Shown here piece after piece: positions 1-8,103 of a stretch of 64,000 bases of DNA; position 1 is the stretch's first letter; each line of letters starts with the position of its first letter. The stretch is from Mesorhizobium sp. M3A.F.Ca.ET.080.04.2.1. GTDB taxonomy: Bacteria; Pseudomonadota; Alphaproteobacteria; Rhizobiales; Rhizobiaceae. The notes under the pieces were generated by a model that made no database searches, was not told where the DNA came from, and saw only the letters and a program-made list of their open reading frames with translations. The stretch lies in the NCBI RefSeq assembly GCF_003952525.1, contig NZ_CP034451.1, forward strand, positions 2,604,001-2,668,000, read 5' to 3'. The translations under genes were made by a program, and so were the position numbers.

Positions 1-2
1 TG

Positions 3-230
3 CTGGCCGACTACCACCTCGATGGCGGCACCGGACTTGACGCGATCGCCGAGCTGCGCGCCGCTCACGGCCAGGACCTGCCCTGCGTGCTGATCACCGC
101 CGACCGCTCCAGCGAGGTCCGCGCGGCCGCGGGCGAGCTCGAGGTGCCGGTGATCAACAAGCCGATCAAGCCGGCGGTGCTGCGCTCGATGATGGCCAGA
201 GTGAGGCCGCTGGCCTCGGCGGCCGAGTGA
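3..230 (+). CDS. Hybrid sensor histidine kinase/response regulator, C-terminal fragment
   Basis: The window opens inside this gene; only the last 75 residues are visible, read from base 3. They form the second half of a receiver domain: the phospho-acceptor region reads LADYHLDGGTGLDAI, a conserved Thr follows in VLITADRS, and the conserved Lys is in VINKPIKPAVLRSMM. A terminal receiver ending this way is typical of PAS-containing hybrid kinases of the NahK / CrbS type. The stop TGA (228-230) directly abuts the stop of the convergent response-regulator gene, the two stops forming TGATCA. Kinase and LuxR-type regulator may be partners, as in CrbS/CrbR (MxtR/ErdR) acetate-sensing pairs, but that pairing is inferred. 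Sensor and kinase domains lie outside the window. Confidence 0.8.
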   Translation: MADYHLDGGTGLDAIAELRAAHGQDLPCVLITADRSSEVRAAAGELEVPVINKPIKPAVLRSMMARVRPLASAAE

Positions 231-890
231 TCAGCCCGCTATCTGCAGCGGGTCGCCGCCAATTTTCGAGAGCTGAATGACCGCCTGGGTGCGGCTGTCG
301 ACCCCGAGCTTCTGCAGGATAGCCGAGACATGCGCCTTGATGGTCGCTTCGGAGACGCCGAGCTCATAGGCGATCTGCTTGTTGAGCAGGCCTTCCGCCA
401 ACATGCCGAGCACGCGCGTCTGCTGCGGCGTCAGCGCCTGCAGCCGCTTGATCAGATCGGAGATTTCCGGATCGCGCTCGACGCCAAGCTCGATGCCGGC
501 GGGCGCGGCAATGTCGCCGGCCAACACCGCCCGCACGGCGGAACGTATCTCCTCCATGCTGGCCGACTTGGAAATGAAGCCGGAAGCCCCAAGGTCCAGC
601 GCGCGACGGATGGTGACGGGGTCATCATGCGCCGACACCACCACCAGCGGCACCGATGGATGGATGCCGCGCAGCGAGATCAGCCCCGACAGGCCGCTGG
701 CGCCTGGCATCGACAGGTCGAGCAGCACCATGTCGATCTCGTCATTGGCGACGACCAGCGCCTTGGCGCTCTCGAAATCGCCGGCCTCGTGGATGGCCGC
801 AACGTCGCCGATGCCGGTAAGTGCTTCCTTCAGCGCACCACGAAAAAGTGGATGGTCGTCGGCGATGACGAAGTTGTAGCCCGACGGCAA
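231..890 (-). CDS. LuxR/NarL-family two-component response regulator
   Basis: Response regulator with an N-terminal receiver domain (IADDHPLFRGAL, phospho-acceptor Asp in MVLLDLSMPG, Lys in GFISKSAS) and a C-terminal LuxR helix-turn-helix (LTPQQTRVLGMLAEGLLNKQIA through VKAH-like SEATIKAHVSAI). About 219 residues, the normal NarL/FixJ size. I place the start at a TTG at 890 because a strong ribosome site GGGGGAGGG lies just before it; an in-frame ATG at 905 would put that site inside the gene and has no ribosome site of its own, and the reading frame stays open to 938. It converges on the hybrid kinase with no intervening base. Likely function is phosphorylation-dependent activation of metabolic genes; the target genes are unknown here. 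Confidence 0.85.
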   Translation of the reverse strand: MPSGYNFVIADDHPLFRGALKEALTGIGDVAAIHEAGDFESAKALVVANDEIDMVLLDLSMPGASGLSGLISLRGIHPSVPLVVVSAHDDPVTIRRALDLGASGFISKSASMEEIRSAVRAVLAGDIAAPAGIELGVERDPEISDLIKRLQALTPQQTRVLGMLAEGLLNKQIAYELGVSEATIKAHVSAILQKLGVDSRTQAVIQLSKIGGDPLQIAG

Positions 891-1004
891 ATATCCCTCC
901 CCCATCGCTGATTGTCTATTCTTGCGGGATCGGAACAATTATGCGGCGGCGCGGGCCGTTTTCAAGCCACAAAGCCCGCGCGGGCCGGTGTTTCACTCGC
1001 CAAC

Positions 1005-1442
1005 TCAGGTTTTTTGCGAGTTGAGCTTGGTGCCGTCGTCACCGTCCTGCCTGTCCATGTCCTTGACGATATCCATGAAGCTGCGGAAGAAGCGCTCCAT
1101 GTAGCTCATCGTCTTGTTGAAATCCTCTTCGCTCGGCAGCTGCGATTCGAGCCGGGCGGAGAGCGAATTCTCGAGCTTGGCGACGCGCTCGTCGAGCGCC
1201 TTGACCGAGTTCTGCAGCCGGTCGACCTCGTCCTGGAAGGCGGCGCGCTCATCGGCGGCCATCTTGCAGACGAGCTGGCCGGAGCGCTCCTCGCAGATCG
1301 ACATCGCACCGGTCTGGGTGTCCATGCGGACATAGCCGTTGGCGGATTTCTCCAGGCGGTAGCGTTCGGTCTCCTCGGAGAAGGCAGAGGCGGCAACCAG
1401 CGAGCAAAGCGCCGCGGGGATAAGGATATGATGCAGACGCAT
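1005..1442 (-). CDS. Secreted coiled-coil protein of unknown function
   Basis: Predicted protein of 145 residues. It begins with a clear Sec signal peptide (MRLHHILIPAALCSLVAASAFS), then a short region with two cysteines (ICEERSGQLVC), then a heptad-rich stretch (about residues 60-105, FQDEVDRLQNSVKALDERV onward) that looks like a coiled coil, and a charged tail. The start at 1442 is chosen because it starts the signal peptide; the open frame runs back to 1478. No enzyme motif is visible. It is probably a periplasmic structural or accessory protein. It lies alone between the response regulator and the DUF952 gene, which is transcribed in the opposite direction. Confidence 0.65.
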   Translation of the reverse strand: MRLHHILIPAALCSLVAASAFSEETERYRLEKSANGYVRMDTQTGAMSICEERSGQLVCKMAADERAAFQDEVDRLQNSVKALDERVAKLENSLSARLESQLPSEEDFNKTMSYMERFFRSFMDIVKDMDRQDGDDGTKLNSQKT

Positions 1443-1553
1443 GTTTTCCTCCATGAGCCGATGAAGGCACTCTACCACAGGTTTGCGCCGGAAATGAGGG
1501 AAGACCGCCAGCAGAGCCTTTCCCGCATGTCCGGTTCAGACTATAGCGCGACA

Positions 1554-1904
1554 ATGTCTCAGATTATCTACAAGATCGCCCCCGAGGCTCTGTGGCGCGA
1601 GGCGGAGAAGCAAGGGCGCTTCAAGGGCGCGCCGGTCGACATCGCCGACGGCTTCATCCATTTCTCCACCGCCGCGCAGGTGCGCGAGACGGCGGCCAAG
1701 CATTTCGCCGGCCAGAGCGACCTTCTGCTGATCGCCATCGATGGCGAGAAATTGGGCTCGGCACTGAAATACGAGGTCTCGCGCGGCGGCTCGCTGTTCC
1801 CGCATCTCTATGCGCCGCTTGCTGTCGATGCGGCGATCTGGGTTCGCCCGCTGGCGCTCGGTGCGGATGGGTCGCATCAATTTCCGAAACTGGAGGACGA
1901 ATGA
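1554..1904 (+). CDS. DUF952 family protein
   Basis: A 116-residue protein matching the DUF952 pattern: MSQIIYKIAPEALW at the start, then GRFKGAPVDIADGFIHFSTAAQV, the family's most conserved block, then LLLIAIDG and a C-terminal FPHLYAPL block. The frame is open far upstream (to 912), but only the part from the ATG at 1554 is family-like; the upstream part is antisense to the secreted coiled-coil gene. The biochemical role of DUF952 is not established; the fold has been compared with ADP-ribosyltransferase-like enzymes. The stop overlaps the pyrD start (ATGA at 1901-1904), so the two genes are translationally coupled, an arrangement seen in other Rhizobiales. Confidence 0.85.
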   Translation: MSQIIYKIAPEALWREAEKQGRFKGAPVDIADGFIHFSTAAQVRETAAKHFAGQSDLLLIAIDGEKLGSALKYEVSRGGSLFPHLYAPLAVDAAIWVRPLALGADGSHQFPKLEDE

Positions 1905-2980
1905 GCATGCTCGACCGGATCGGCCAGAAGCTGCTGTTCTCATTCGACCCCGAAACCGCGCATGGCCTGTCGATCGCGGCGCTGCGTTGCGGCCTGCCGG
2001 TGGCCTCACGGGCGCCGCACGATGCCCGGCTCGAGGTAAGGCTCTGCGGTCTCGATTTCCCCAACCCGCTCGGCATGGCCGCCGGTTACGACAAGAATGC
2101 CGAGGTGCCGGACGCGCTGCTTGGCCTCGGCTTCGGCTTCGCCGAGGTCGGGACCATCACGCCCCTGCCGCAGCCGGGCAATCCAAAGCCGCGCATCTTC
2201 CGGCTGACGGCGGACGAAGCGGTGATCAACCGGCTGGGTTTCAACAATGAGGGCCATGAGGCCGCCGAAAGGCGGCTTGCCGCGCGCAAAAGGCGCGGCG
2301 GCATCGTCGGCGTCAACATCGGCGCCAACAAGGACAGCGCCGACCGCATTGGCGACTACGAGCGCGGGGTGACGCGCTTTGCCCGCTATGCCAGCTACCT
2401 CACGGTCAACATCTCGTCCCCGAACACGCCGGGGCTGCGCAACATGCAGGCGCGCGAGCAGCTCGGCGAGCTTCTGTCGCGGGTGACGGCAGCGCGTGCG
2501 GCATCGTCGGTGCAGCCGCCTGTCTTCCTCAAGATCGCCCCGGACCTCGTGGACGCAGAACTGGAAGACGTTGCCGCCGAGGTCATCGAGAAGAAGATCG
2601 AAGGCGTCATCGTGTCCAACACGACGCTGGCGCGGACTGGATTGCGGCGCACGACCGCCGCCAGCGAGACCGGCGGGCTCTCGGGCAGGCCGCTGTTCGA
2701 GCGCTCGACGGCGGTGCTGGCCCGGATGCGCAAGCTGCTTGGCCCGGAGATCGCCATCATCGGCGTCGGCGGCGTCGACTCTGCCGAAACCGCGTTGGAA
2801 AAGATCCGCGCCGGCGCCGACCTCGTCCAGCTCTATACCGGCATGATCTATGCGGGTCCGGCGCTGCCGGGACGCATCGTTGCCGGCATGGTCCGCCTGG
2901 TTGAAAAGGAGCGCCTGAAGTCCATCGCAGCCTTGCGCGACACCAGGTGCCAGCACTGGGCCGCGAAGTCGCTCAGCTGA
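1901..2980 (+). CDS. pyrD: Dihydroorotate dehydrogenase (quinone), class 2
   Basis: Fourth step of de novo pyrimidine synthesis: oxidises dihydroorotate to orotate and passes electrons to the membrane quinone pool. 359 residues, normal for class 2. Visible features are the N-terminal membrane-associating extension (DRIGQKLLFSFDPETAHGLSI), GFAEVGTITPLPQPGNPKPR, the substrate loop NRLGFNNEG, NISSPNTPGLR with the class 2 catalytic Ser, KIAPDL, VSNTTL and GVGGVDSAETALEKIRAGADLVQLYTG for FMN phosphate binding. It overlaps the DUF952 stop by 4 bases and runs 8 bases into the convergent MATE gene. An alternative ATG lies two codons downstream at 1907. Confidence 0.95.
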   Translation: MSMLDRIGQKLLFSFDPETAHGLSIAALRCGLPVASRAPHDARLEVRLCGLDFPNPLGMAAGYDKNAEVPDALLGLGFGFAEVGTITPLPQPGNPKPRIFRLTADEAVINRLGFNNEGHEAAERRLAARKRRGGIVGVNIGANKDSADRIGDYERGVTRFARYASYLTVNISSPNTPGLRNMQAREQLGELLSRVTAARAASSVQPPVFLKIAPDLVDAELEDVAAEVIEKKIEGVIVSNTTLARTGLRRTTAASETGGLSGRPLFERSTAVLARMRKLLGPEIAIIGVGGVDSAETALEKIRAGADLVQLYTGMIYAGPALPGRIVAGMVRLVEKERLKSIAALRDTRCQHWAAKSLS

Positions 2981-4307
2981 ACGCCGTTCGCGCTCGCAGC
3001 GGCAGCATCGCCAGCAGGCTCAAGCCCCGGACCAGCAGAAACACGTGCAGCGCTGCCCAGAGGCCATTGTTGCCGAAGGCCGGCGCCAACGTGATCAGCG
3101 CCCCGCTGAAGGCCAGGAACGACAGCAGCATCATGTTGCGCATGTCGCGCGACCAGGTCGCGCCGATGAAGACGCCGTCCATCTGAAAGGCCAGCACACC
3201 ACTCAGCGCGGTGAAGGCGGCCCAGGGCAGATAGATGTCGGCGACGGCGCGAACCTCCGGCGAGGTGGTCACCAGCGCGACCAGGTCGGCACCGGCGCTC
3301 AGCAGAATAAGGCTGGCTGCGGCCGCCAGGCCGAAACCCCAGGCCAACGTCAGCCGCACGGCTTGCTTGAACGCCGTCCTGGCCCGCGCGCCGATGGCGC
3401 GGCCGGCCAGCTGCTCCGCGGCAGTGGCGAAGCCGTCGAGGAAATAACCTGCGATCAGGAAGAAGTTCATCAGCACGGCGTTGGCGGCGAGCATCACTGT
3501 GCCGAACTGCGCGCCTTGCCGGGTGAACAGCGCGAAGGCGGCAAGCAGCGAGAAGGAGCGGATCATGATATCGCGGTTGAGCGACAGCATGCGGCGATAG
3601 GCCGGCAGGTCGAGGACGCGACGGCGCGACGGACGCTCCAACTTCCGAAAGCGCATCAACACGATGGCAAGGCCAAGCAACATCGCCAGAAATTCGCCGC
3701 TGACCGTCGCCCAGGCGACGCCGGCGACACCCCAGCTGAGTTCGAGACCGAGCAGAATGCAAAGAACGATGTTGATGCCGTTGAGCACCAACTGCAGCAT
3801 CAGCCCCAACCCGCCCTCGCCGCGTCCCAGCACGTAACCCAGTATGGCGTAGTTGACGAGGGAGAAGGGAGCGGCGAGCAGCCTGATGCGGATATAGATC
3901 GACATCGCAGCGCTGACGCGCGGCTCGGCGGCCATGAACCACTGCCCGATGGTCGCGACCAGCGGCGCAAGCACCGCCAGCACGATGCCGGCAACGACCG
4001 CGATCAGCAGGGCACGCCACAGCACCGCCTGCTCCTCAAGCGCGTCGCCGCGTCCGAAGGCCTGGGCGACAAGTCCGGTGGTCCCTGAGCGCAGGAAATT
4101 GAACGAGGCGAAGACGACATCGAAGACCAGCGATCCCGCCGCCAGGCCGCCGAGCAGCGCCGCATCGCCGAACTGGCCGACCACCGCCGTATCGACAATG
4201 CCGAGCAACGGCGTCGTCAGATAGGCAAGCGTCATCGGCACGGCGATCGCCAGCACCGAACGGTTGGTGACGGCGAAGGATCTGGTGTCGGCCTGGGTCG
4301 CATCCAA
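2973..4307 (-). CDS. MATE family efflux transporter (DinF-like)
   Basis: Integral inner-membrane antiporter of 444 residues with about twelve hydrophobic segments in two similar halves. The N-terminal half carries the MATE signature region IVDTAVVGQFGDAALLGG, and the second half contains GYFLDGFATAAEQLAGRAIG, characteristic of the DinF-like branch. Such proteins export organic cations or drugs in exchange for Na+ or H+; the substrate cannot be read from sequence. Start ATG at 4307 is preceded by an AAGG-containing stretch. The 3' end overlaps pyrD by 8 bases on the opposite strand. Confidence 0.9.
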   Translation of the reverse strand: MDATQADTRSFAVTNRSVLAIAVPMTLAYLTTPLLGIVDTAVVGQFGDAALLGGLAAGSLVFDVVFASFNFLRSGTTGLVAQAFGRGDALEEQAVLWRALLIAVVAGIVLAVLAPLVATIGQWFMAAEPRVSAAMSIYIRIRLLAAPFSLVNYAILGYVLGRGEGGLGLMLQLVLNGINIVLCILLGLELSWGVAGVAWATVSGEFLAMLLGLAIVLMRFRKLERPSRRRVLDLPAYRRMLSLNRDIMIRSFSLLAAFALFTRQGAQFGTVMLAANAVLMNFFLIAGYFLDGFATAAEQLAGRAIGARARTAFKQAVRLTLAWGFGLAAAASLILLSAGADLVALVTTSPEVRAVADIYLPWAAFTALSGVLAFQMDGVFIGATWSRDMRNMMLLSFLAFSGALITLAPAFGNNGLWAALHVFLLVRGLSLLAMLPLRARTAFS

Positions 4308-4430
4308 AGGATTGCTGCCTTGCGGGATTGCTGCTTGATCGAGCAGCCGATGTGCCCCAGTTTGCCGGCACCGTGCAATCGCCTAGCGGTGGCGGTCAAC
4401 CGAATTCCAGAGCTGGCGCAGGCCCGCATC

Positions 4431-5333
4431 ATGCCGCTGCAGATCGTCCACCATCCTCACTATGACGCCGGCTTTTCCGTCAACCATCGCTTTCCGATGA
4501 GCAAGTATCCGCTGCTGATGGCGACACTGCGCGGCCGTGGAGTGGCCGCGCCGGGAGCGCTCTTCCTGCCGGAACCGGCGCCGGCTTCATGGCTGAAGCG
4601 TGCGCATGCCGGCGACTATGTCGACCAGGTGCTGGCCTGCGAAGTGCCGGAGAGGATCGAACGCGAGATCGGTTTTCCGGTCGGTGAGCGGGTGTCGCTG
4701 CGAGCGCAGCTTGCCACCGCCGGCACGGTGCTCGCGGCACGGCTGGCGCTGAGGCACGGCATTGCCTGCAACGCCGCCGGCGGCAGCCATCATGCAAGGC
4801 GTGCGCAGGGAGCGGGCTTCTGCACCTTCAACGACGTTGCCGTGGCCTCGCTTGTTCTGCTCGCCGAAGCCGTCGTCAAAAACATCCTCATCGTCGATCT
4901 CGACGTGCATCAGGGCGACGGGACGGCAGATATCCTGAAGGACGACCCGCGCGTCTTCACCTTCTCCATGCATGGCGAGCGCAATTACCCGGCTCGCAAG
5001 ATCGCGTCCGACCTCGACGTCGCCTTGCCCGACGGCACGGGCGATGCCGCCTATCTCGCGCGGCTCGGCGCCGTCCTGCCCGAGCTTTCGGAACTCAGTC
5101 GCTGGGATCTCGTCTTCTACAATGCCGGGGTGGACGTCCATGCCGAGGACAAGCTCGGCAGGCTGGCGCTCTCCGATGACGGGCTGCGTGCGCGCGACGA
5201 GATGGTGATCGGCCATTTCCGAGCCCGCGACATCCCGCTCTGCGGCGTCATCGGCGGCGGCTATTCGGCCGATGTGCCGGCGCTTGCCGCCCGTCACGCC
5301 ATCCTGTTCGAGGTCGCCGCCCGCTTCGCGTGA
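4431..5333 (+). CDS. Histone deacetylase family protein (AcuC/HDAC-like zinc hydrolase)
   Basis: 300-residue arginase/deacetylase-fold enzyme. The active-site parts are visible: GGSHHARRAQGAGFCTFND (paired histidines and the family Gly-Phe-Cys), ILIVDLDVHQGDGTADIL (zinc-binding Asp and His), FTFSMHG and YNAGVDVHAEDKLGRL (second zinc-binding Asp). In bacteria such proteins deacetylate small molecules such as acetylpolyamines, or acetyl-lysine on proteins; the substrate is unknown. The frame is open from 4320, but the ATG at 4431 begins family-like sequence (MPLQIVHHPHYDAGFSVNHRFPM, shown in part). Transcribed divergently from the MATE gene. Confidence 0.9.
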   Translation: MPLQIVHHPHYDAGFSVNHRFPMSKYPLLMATLRGRGVAAPGALFLPEPAPASWLKRAHAGDYVDQVLACEVPERIEREIGFPVGERVSLRAQLATAGTVLAARLALRHGIACNAAGGSHHARRAQGAGFCTFNDVAVASLVLLAEAVVKNILIVDLDVHQGDGTADILKDDPRVFTFSMHGERNYPARKIASDLDVALPDGTGDAAYLARLGAVLPELSELSRWDLVFYNAGVDVHAEDKLGRLALSDDGLRARDEMVIGHFRARDIPLCGVIGGGYSADVPALAARHAILFEVAARFA

Positions 5334-5336
5334 AGG

Positions 5337-5600
5337 TTACTTCCTGTAGCTGGCGATCCTGATCAGGATGAAGGCGGGCACAACGATCGCGGCACCGAGC
5401 AGGATGTAACCCAGGAAACGGTCGATGGCGTGGAAGCCGAGATTCCACAGATCGATGAAGAACTGGCGGATGCCATAAAAGACGTCCATCGGCGACCAAC
5501 CGAACGCGTGCATGACGAGGCCGACTAGGAAGGAAACCACCAGCAGCTTCAGGATCACCCTGAGCGGCGTATCGCCTAGGAATCGCGTCAATGCGGACAA
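5337..5600 (-). CDS. Small inner-membrane protein (DUF6460-like)
   Basis: 87 residues with two hydrophobic segments: about residues 14-34 (VILKLLVVSFLVGLVMHAFG) and 63-82 (YILLGAAIVVPAFILIRIA), joined by FYGIRQFFIDLWNLGFHAIDR. The pattern MSALTRFLGDTPLRVILKL resembles a short family conserved in Rhizobiales and annotated DUF6460; I am recalling that family, not searching. The start is TTG at 5600, supported by GGAG five to six bases upstream. It ends 3 bases from the stop of the convergent deacetylase gene. Function unknown. Confidence 0.7.
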   Translation of the reverse strand: MSALTRFLGDTPLRVILKLLVVSFLVGLVMHAFGWSPMDVFYGIRQFFIDLWNLGFHAIDRFLGYILLGAAIVVPAFILIRIASYRK

Positions 5601-5684
5601 GGCTGTTCTCCGGTTCGAGTTGCCCGATTCGGGAGCGTGGCCTCAGAAATACGCACTCTGCCGCCGTTCATCAAGAATCGCGGC

Positions 5685-6539
5685 TCAACGATTGTGAGGC
5701 ACCGCAGTGGCGCTGGTCCGGGCCGGCAGGGCGCAGCGGTCGAGCATTTGGCCAAGCGGCGACGTTGCCGGGATCGGACGCCCTTTCATCCACTTCTTGA
5801 GGATCTGATCGAACAGATGGATGCACAGCGTGCGAGGTGTTCCGATGTCGGTCAATGAAAGCGCCGGATCAAGCAGCATCGTGATCTGCGTATGCAGCAC
5901 GGGATAGAACACGTCGATTGGCGCCGCGTGCCGCATCATGCCGGTGGCCTTGGCGAGATAGGTTATCGCCCTCGGTCCCAGTTGGCCCCAATCGTAACGG
6001 GAGATGTGGATCGGCAGACCAATCGCCTTGCGCGACCGATACCACAGACGCTTCTCCCGACTCAGCCAAGGCGCGATGTAGTACGGATCATCGGTCATCT
6101 TGAGGGCTTCCTCCAGCATCCTGCTGCCCTGCGGCAGCTTGAGCACCGCGCCGTTGAGCTCGAGATTCGTCTGGTGGCCGAAAATGTAGTCTTGCCGCGG
6201 AATCGGCTTCAGGCAGAAGACATCGCAATCGACATAAAGCCCCATGCCGGCCTCCAAGATCTTCAGCCGGTAGAGATTTGAAAACAGCGACGGGCTTCCG
6301 TTCGACCGATAGTAGACAATCCGCTCTCTAGGCATCAGCGCCGAAGCGTCGAACACCTCCACCTCGGGCGGTACGTTGCGCGGCACGTCGTAGCAATGGA
6401 GCAGCACACGATGCCCAGCCATCGTGAAAGAGCGAAGGCAGGCCGCATGCCAATCTTCCAGCGCGGCGCCGATCCAGAGGGCGTTGACGACGGGTTCGAT
6501 AGGCTGCACTTGACTTGTCCCGAGGTGAAGGAACGGCAT
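5685..6539 (-). CDS. Glycosyltransferase with DXD sugar-binding motif
   Basis: 284 residues resembling the Gly_transf_sug / capsular polysaccharide synthesis family. The nucleotide-sugar binding DXD motif is in LYVDCDVFCLKPI (about residues 100-112), preceded by the family's SNLYRLKILEAGMGLY helix and followed by a C-terminal LCIHLFDQILKKW segment of the type found in OCH1/MdoB-like transferases. NALWIGAALEDWHAACLRSF at the N-terminus matches the first beta strand of this fold. Probably transfers a hexose to a surface polysaccharide or lipid; acceptor unknown. Base composition is visibly lower in GC than the neighbouring genes, and it stands alone, so acquisition by transfer is possible. Confidence 0.75.
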   Translation of the reverse strand: MPFLHLGTSQVQPIEPVVNALWIGAALEDWHAACLRSFTMAGHRVLLHCYDVPRNVPPEVEVFDASALMPRERIVYYRSNGSPSLFSNLYRLKILEAGMGLYVDCDVFCLKPIPRQDYIFGHQTNLELNGAVLKLPQGSRMLEEALKMTDDPYYIAPWLSREKRLWYRSRKAIGLPIHISRYDWGQLGPRAITYLAKATGMMRHAAPIDVFYPVLHTQITMLLDPALSLTDIGTPRTLCIHLFDQILKKWMKGRPIPATSPLGQMLDRCALPARTSATAVPHNR

Positions 6540-6816
6540 TGACGGCCTTCTGACCGTTTGCTGCCAATAGCTGAAAATAATAGAAAAATCTTTGCTCCGT
6601 CGCGCCGCGGCCGCGCGGCGCCTGCCTCGGCTTCAATCCGAGCGGCAGATCGCGAAATCTGCAGGATGGCGACCATCCCGTCCTTCAGTGGCGCTCGGCA
6701 AGGTATCGCGCTCGCATGGCGTTGCCAACTGAAGCAATGACCGGCAACCTCACCCGCAGCTTTCGATGCATCGACGATTGCTTGAGGCCGGGCCGTCGTG
6801 GTAACGAAGCTGCTGC

Positions 6817-6890
6817 GCGGGTATGATGTAATGGTAGCTTGTCAGCTTCCCAAGCTGAACGCGCGGGTTCGATTCCCGCTACCCGCTCCA
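6817..6890 (+). tRNA. tRNA-Gly, anticodon CCC
   Basis: A complete cloverleaf can be drawn by eye. The acceptor arm is GCGGGTA at 6817-6823 pairing with TACCCGC at 6880-6886, discriminator T, then encoded CCA at 6888-6890. The anticodon stem is TCAGC/GCTGA around the loop TTCCCAA, giving anticodon CCC (reads GGG). The T arm is GCGGG-TTCGATT-CCCGC. Length 74 with CCA. It is the only tRNA seen in the window. The flanking 6540-6816 stretch shows nothing else I can support. Confidence 0.97.
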
Positions 6891-6929
6891 TTCTTCAGCC
6901 CAATGCCGACGCTGTCGGCGCGCCGCGCG

Positions 6930-7385
6930 CTAGGCCAGCACGCCGCATAGCGGAAGATGTTGTGCCGCCTCGTCGGCTCCCATCCGCATGATGCTGTGCG
7001 ACAGGCCGCCATGCGCCTCGATCCATTGCCGCACCCAATCGGGGTATTGCGAGAGCAGGTATTCGGCGGCTAGCGCGTTTTGCTGAGCACCGACGCCGAA
7101 AGGTAGATGGAAGCCGAATGATGCTCGCGGTGTGACGCAAAGCTGTTGCTGGGGCAAAGACAGATAGAGCGTGCAGGCGCTGTCGCAGGTGCCGTCAAAT
7201 TCCACCTGTTCCTCGGCGGCACGCAATTCGGCGACGTGCAAGGCGAAGATCGCGATCTGGCCGCCGGGATTCTCCCGTACCGTCTCTGCATTCGCCGGCA
7301 GCATCGTCAGGACAGCGGCTAGCAAGCCCATCGCCCTGGCCAGCAGCCTCCACCCAACCCGCGCAGTCGGCAGATCGGTATACAT
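6930..7385 (-). CDS. Secreted COG3904-like periplasmic protein
   Basis: 151-residue protein with an N-terminal signal peptide (GWRLLARAMGLLAAVLTMLPANA) and a body that follows the COG3904 pattern: GGQIAIF near the start and then EFDGTCDSACTLYLSLP, the conserved pair of cysteines around SA, which resembles the nucleophile region of ClpP/crotonase-fold proteins, then FGFHLPFG. Catalytic activity is not established for this family. Start chosen at the ATG at 7385, with GAGG upstream; an in-frame ATG at 7403 would add MSEVNK. It lies head to head with nothing obvious; a 280-base gap separates it from the Tat-signal gene. Confidence 0.65.
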   Translation of the reverse strand: MYTDLPTARVGWRLLARAMGLLAAVLTMLPANAETVRENPGGQIAIFALHVAELRAAEEQVEFDGTCDSACTLYLSLPQQQLCVTPRASFGFHLPFGVGAQQNALAAEYLLSQYPDWVRQWIEAHGGLSHSIMRMGADEAAQHLPLCGVLA

Positions 7386-7621
7386 CTTGTTGACCTCGCT
7401 CATCTCGCGAGATCAAGGCTAGCATCGGGATGGTTAACAACAGGCAGCAGCTTTGAGACCATTGAACGTCCAGGTCACCCACTGCCCGGCGCCTATCAAC
7501 AGCACGGCGGCTGCAAAATCAAGCCAATTGCTCCACTGCCACGTCTGAAACGAGCCGAGCCGTGGAGAAGGAAGGACGGGTGAGCGCAGTTGTCCGTTCA
7601 ACGGCGTGGCGTTACCAAAGC

Positions 7622-7652
7622 CAAAAGCCGGCCACCGTGCAGTGACCGGCTT
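7622..7652 (-). terminator. Rho-independent terminator of the Tat-signal peptide gene
   Basis: Read on the minus strand, AAGCCGGTCAC - TGCACG - GTGGCCGGCTTTTGG forms a stem of about ten pairs with one mismatch, followed by a run of T. It sits 16 bases past the stop at 7668. Confidence 0.6.
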
Positions 7653-7667
7653 GCCGTTGCTAGCGTG

Positions 7668-7997
7668 TTACAGCCAAACGCGTATCCAAACACGTTCGCG
7701 CCTGCAGCGGCGGCGCCAATAGCCATGACGCCAATAGCGGCGGCAGACCCGTCTCCAGCCGCGTCGACGGCGGCGCCGGCGGCGCCGAGGTTCGTGCCAA
7801 TAGCGATGGTAAACCTGCTCCAGTTCGGCCTTGTCGTCTCCGTCCTCGAAGACAGCCGGATCCGGCTTGTCCAGTTCATCGAGAATGCCGTTGCCGCTTG
7901 GGACACCAGCAACCGCCTTGCCGGGTCCGACCATGCTTGCCAGTGCCGCCGCGCCGGCAACGCCAAGCATTCCAGTGAGAAACAACCGACGTTCCAT
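7668..7997 (-). CDS. Tat-signal protein with acidic middle and Arg/Trp/Tyr-rich C-terminus
   Basis: 109 residues. The start at 7997 has the ribosome site GGGAGG close upstream. The N-terminus MERRLFLTGMLGVAGAAALA is a twin-arginine-type signal (RRLFL then a hydrophobic core, ending near AVA, residue 30). Residues about 40-60 are acidic (ELDKPDPAVFEDGDDKAELE). From about residue 63 the chain turns strongly basic and aromatic: YHRYWHEP, then nine consecutive Arg, then repeated RRVCRRYW / HGYWRRRC units to the end. Small secreted proteins with such tails are common hypothetical genes in Rhizobiales; no function is known to me. The underlying DNA is a low-complexity GC repeat, so the length may vary between strains. 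Confidence 0.7.
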   Translation of the reverse strand: MERRLFLTGMLGVAGAAALASMVGPGKAVAGVPSGNGILDELDKPDPAVFEDGDDKAELEQVYHRYWHEPRRRRRRRRRGWRRVCRRYWRHGYWRRRCRRERVWIRVWL

Positions 7998-8103
7998 CAA
8001 AACCTCCCGAGCTGTTGAGCATCGGTCCTTCGTTTCCTCGTCCCTAACGGGCTCCAACGAATTTCCGATCCATTTGAACGCTCGGGCACGTTTCTCGTTC
8101 CAT

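Noticed and set aside
912..1553. Upstream extension of the DUF952 frame
   Set aside because: Runs antisense through the secreted coiled-coil gene; only the part from 1554 matches the family.
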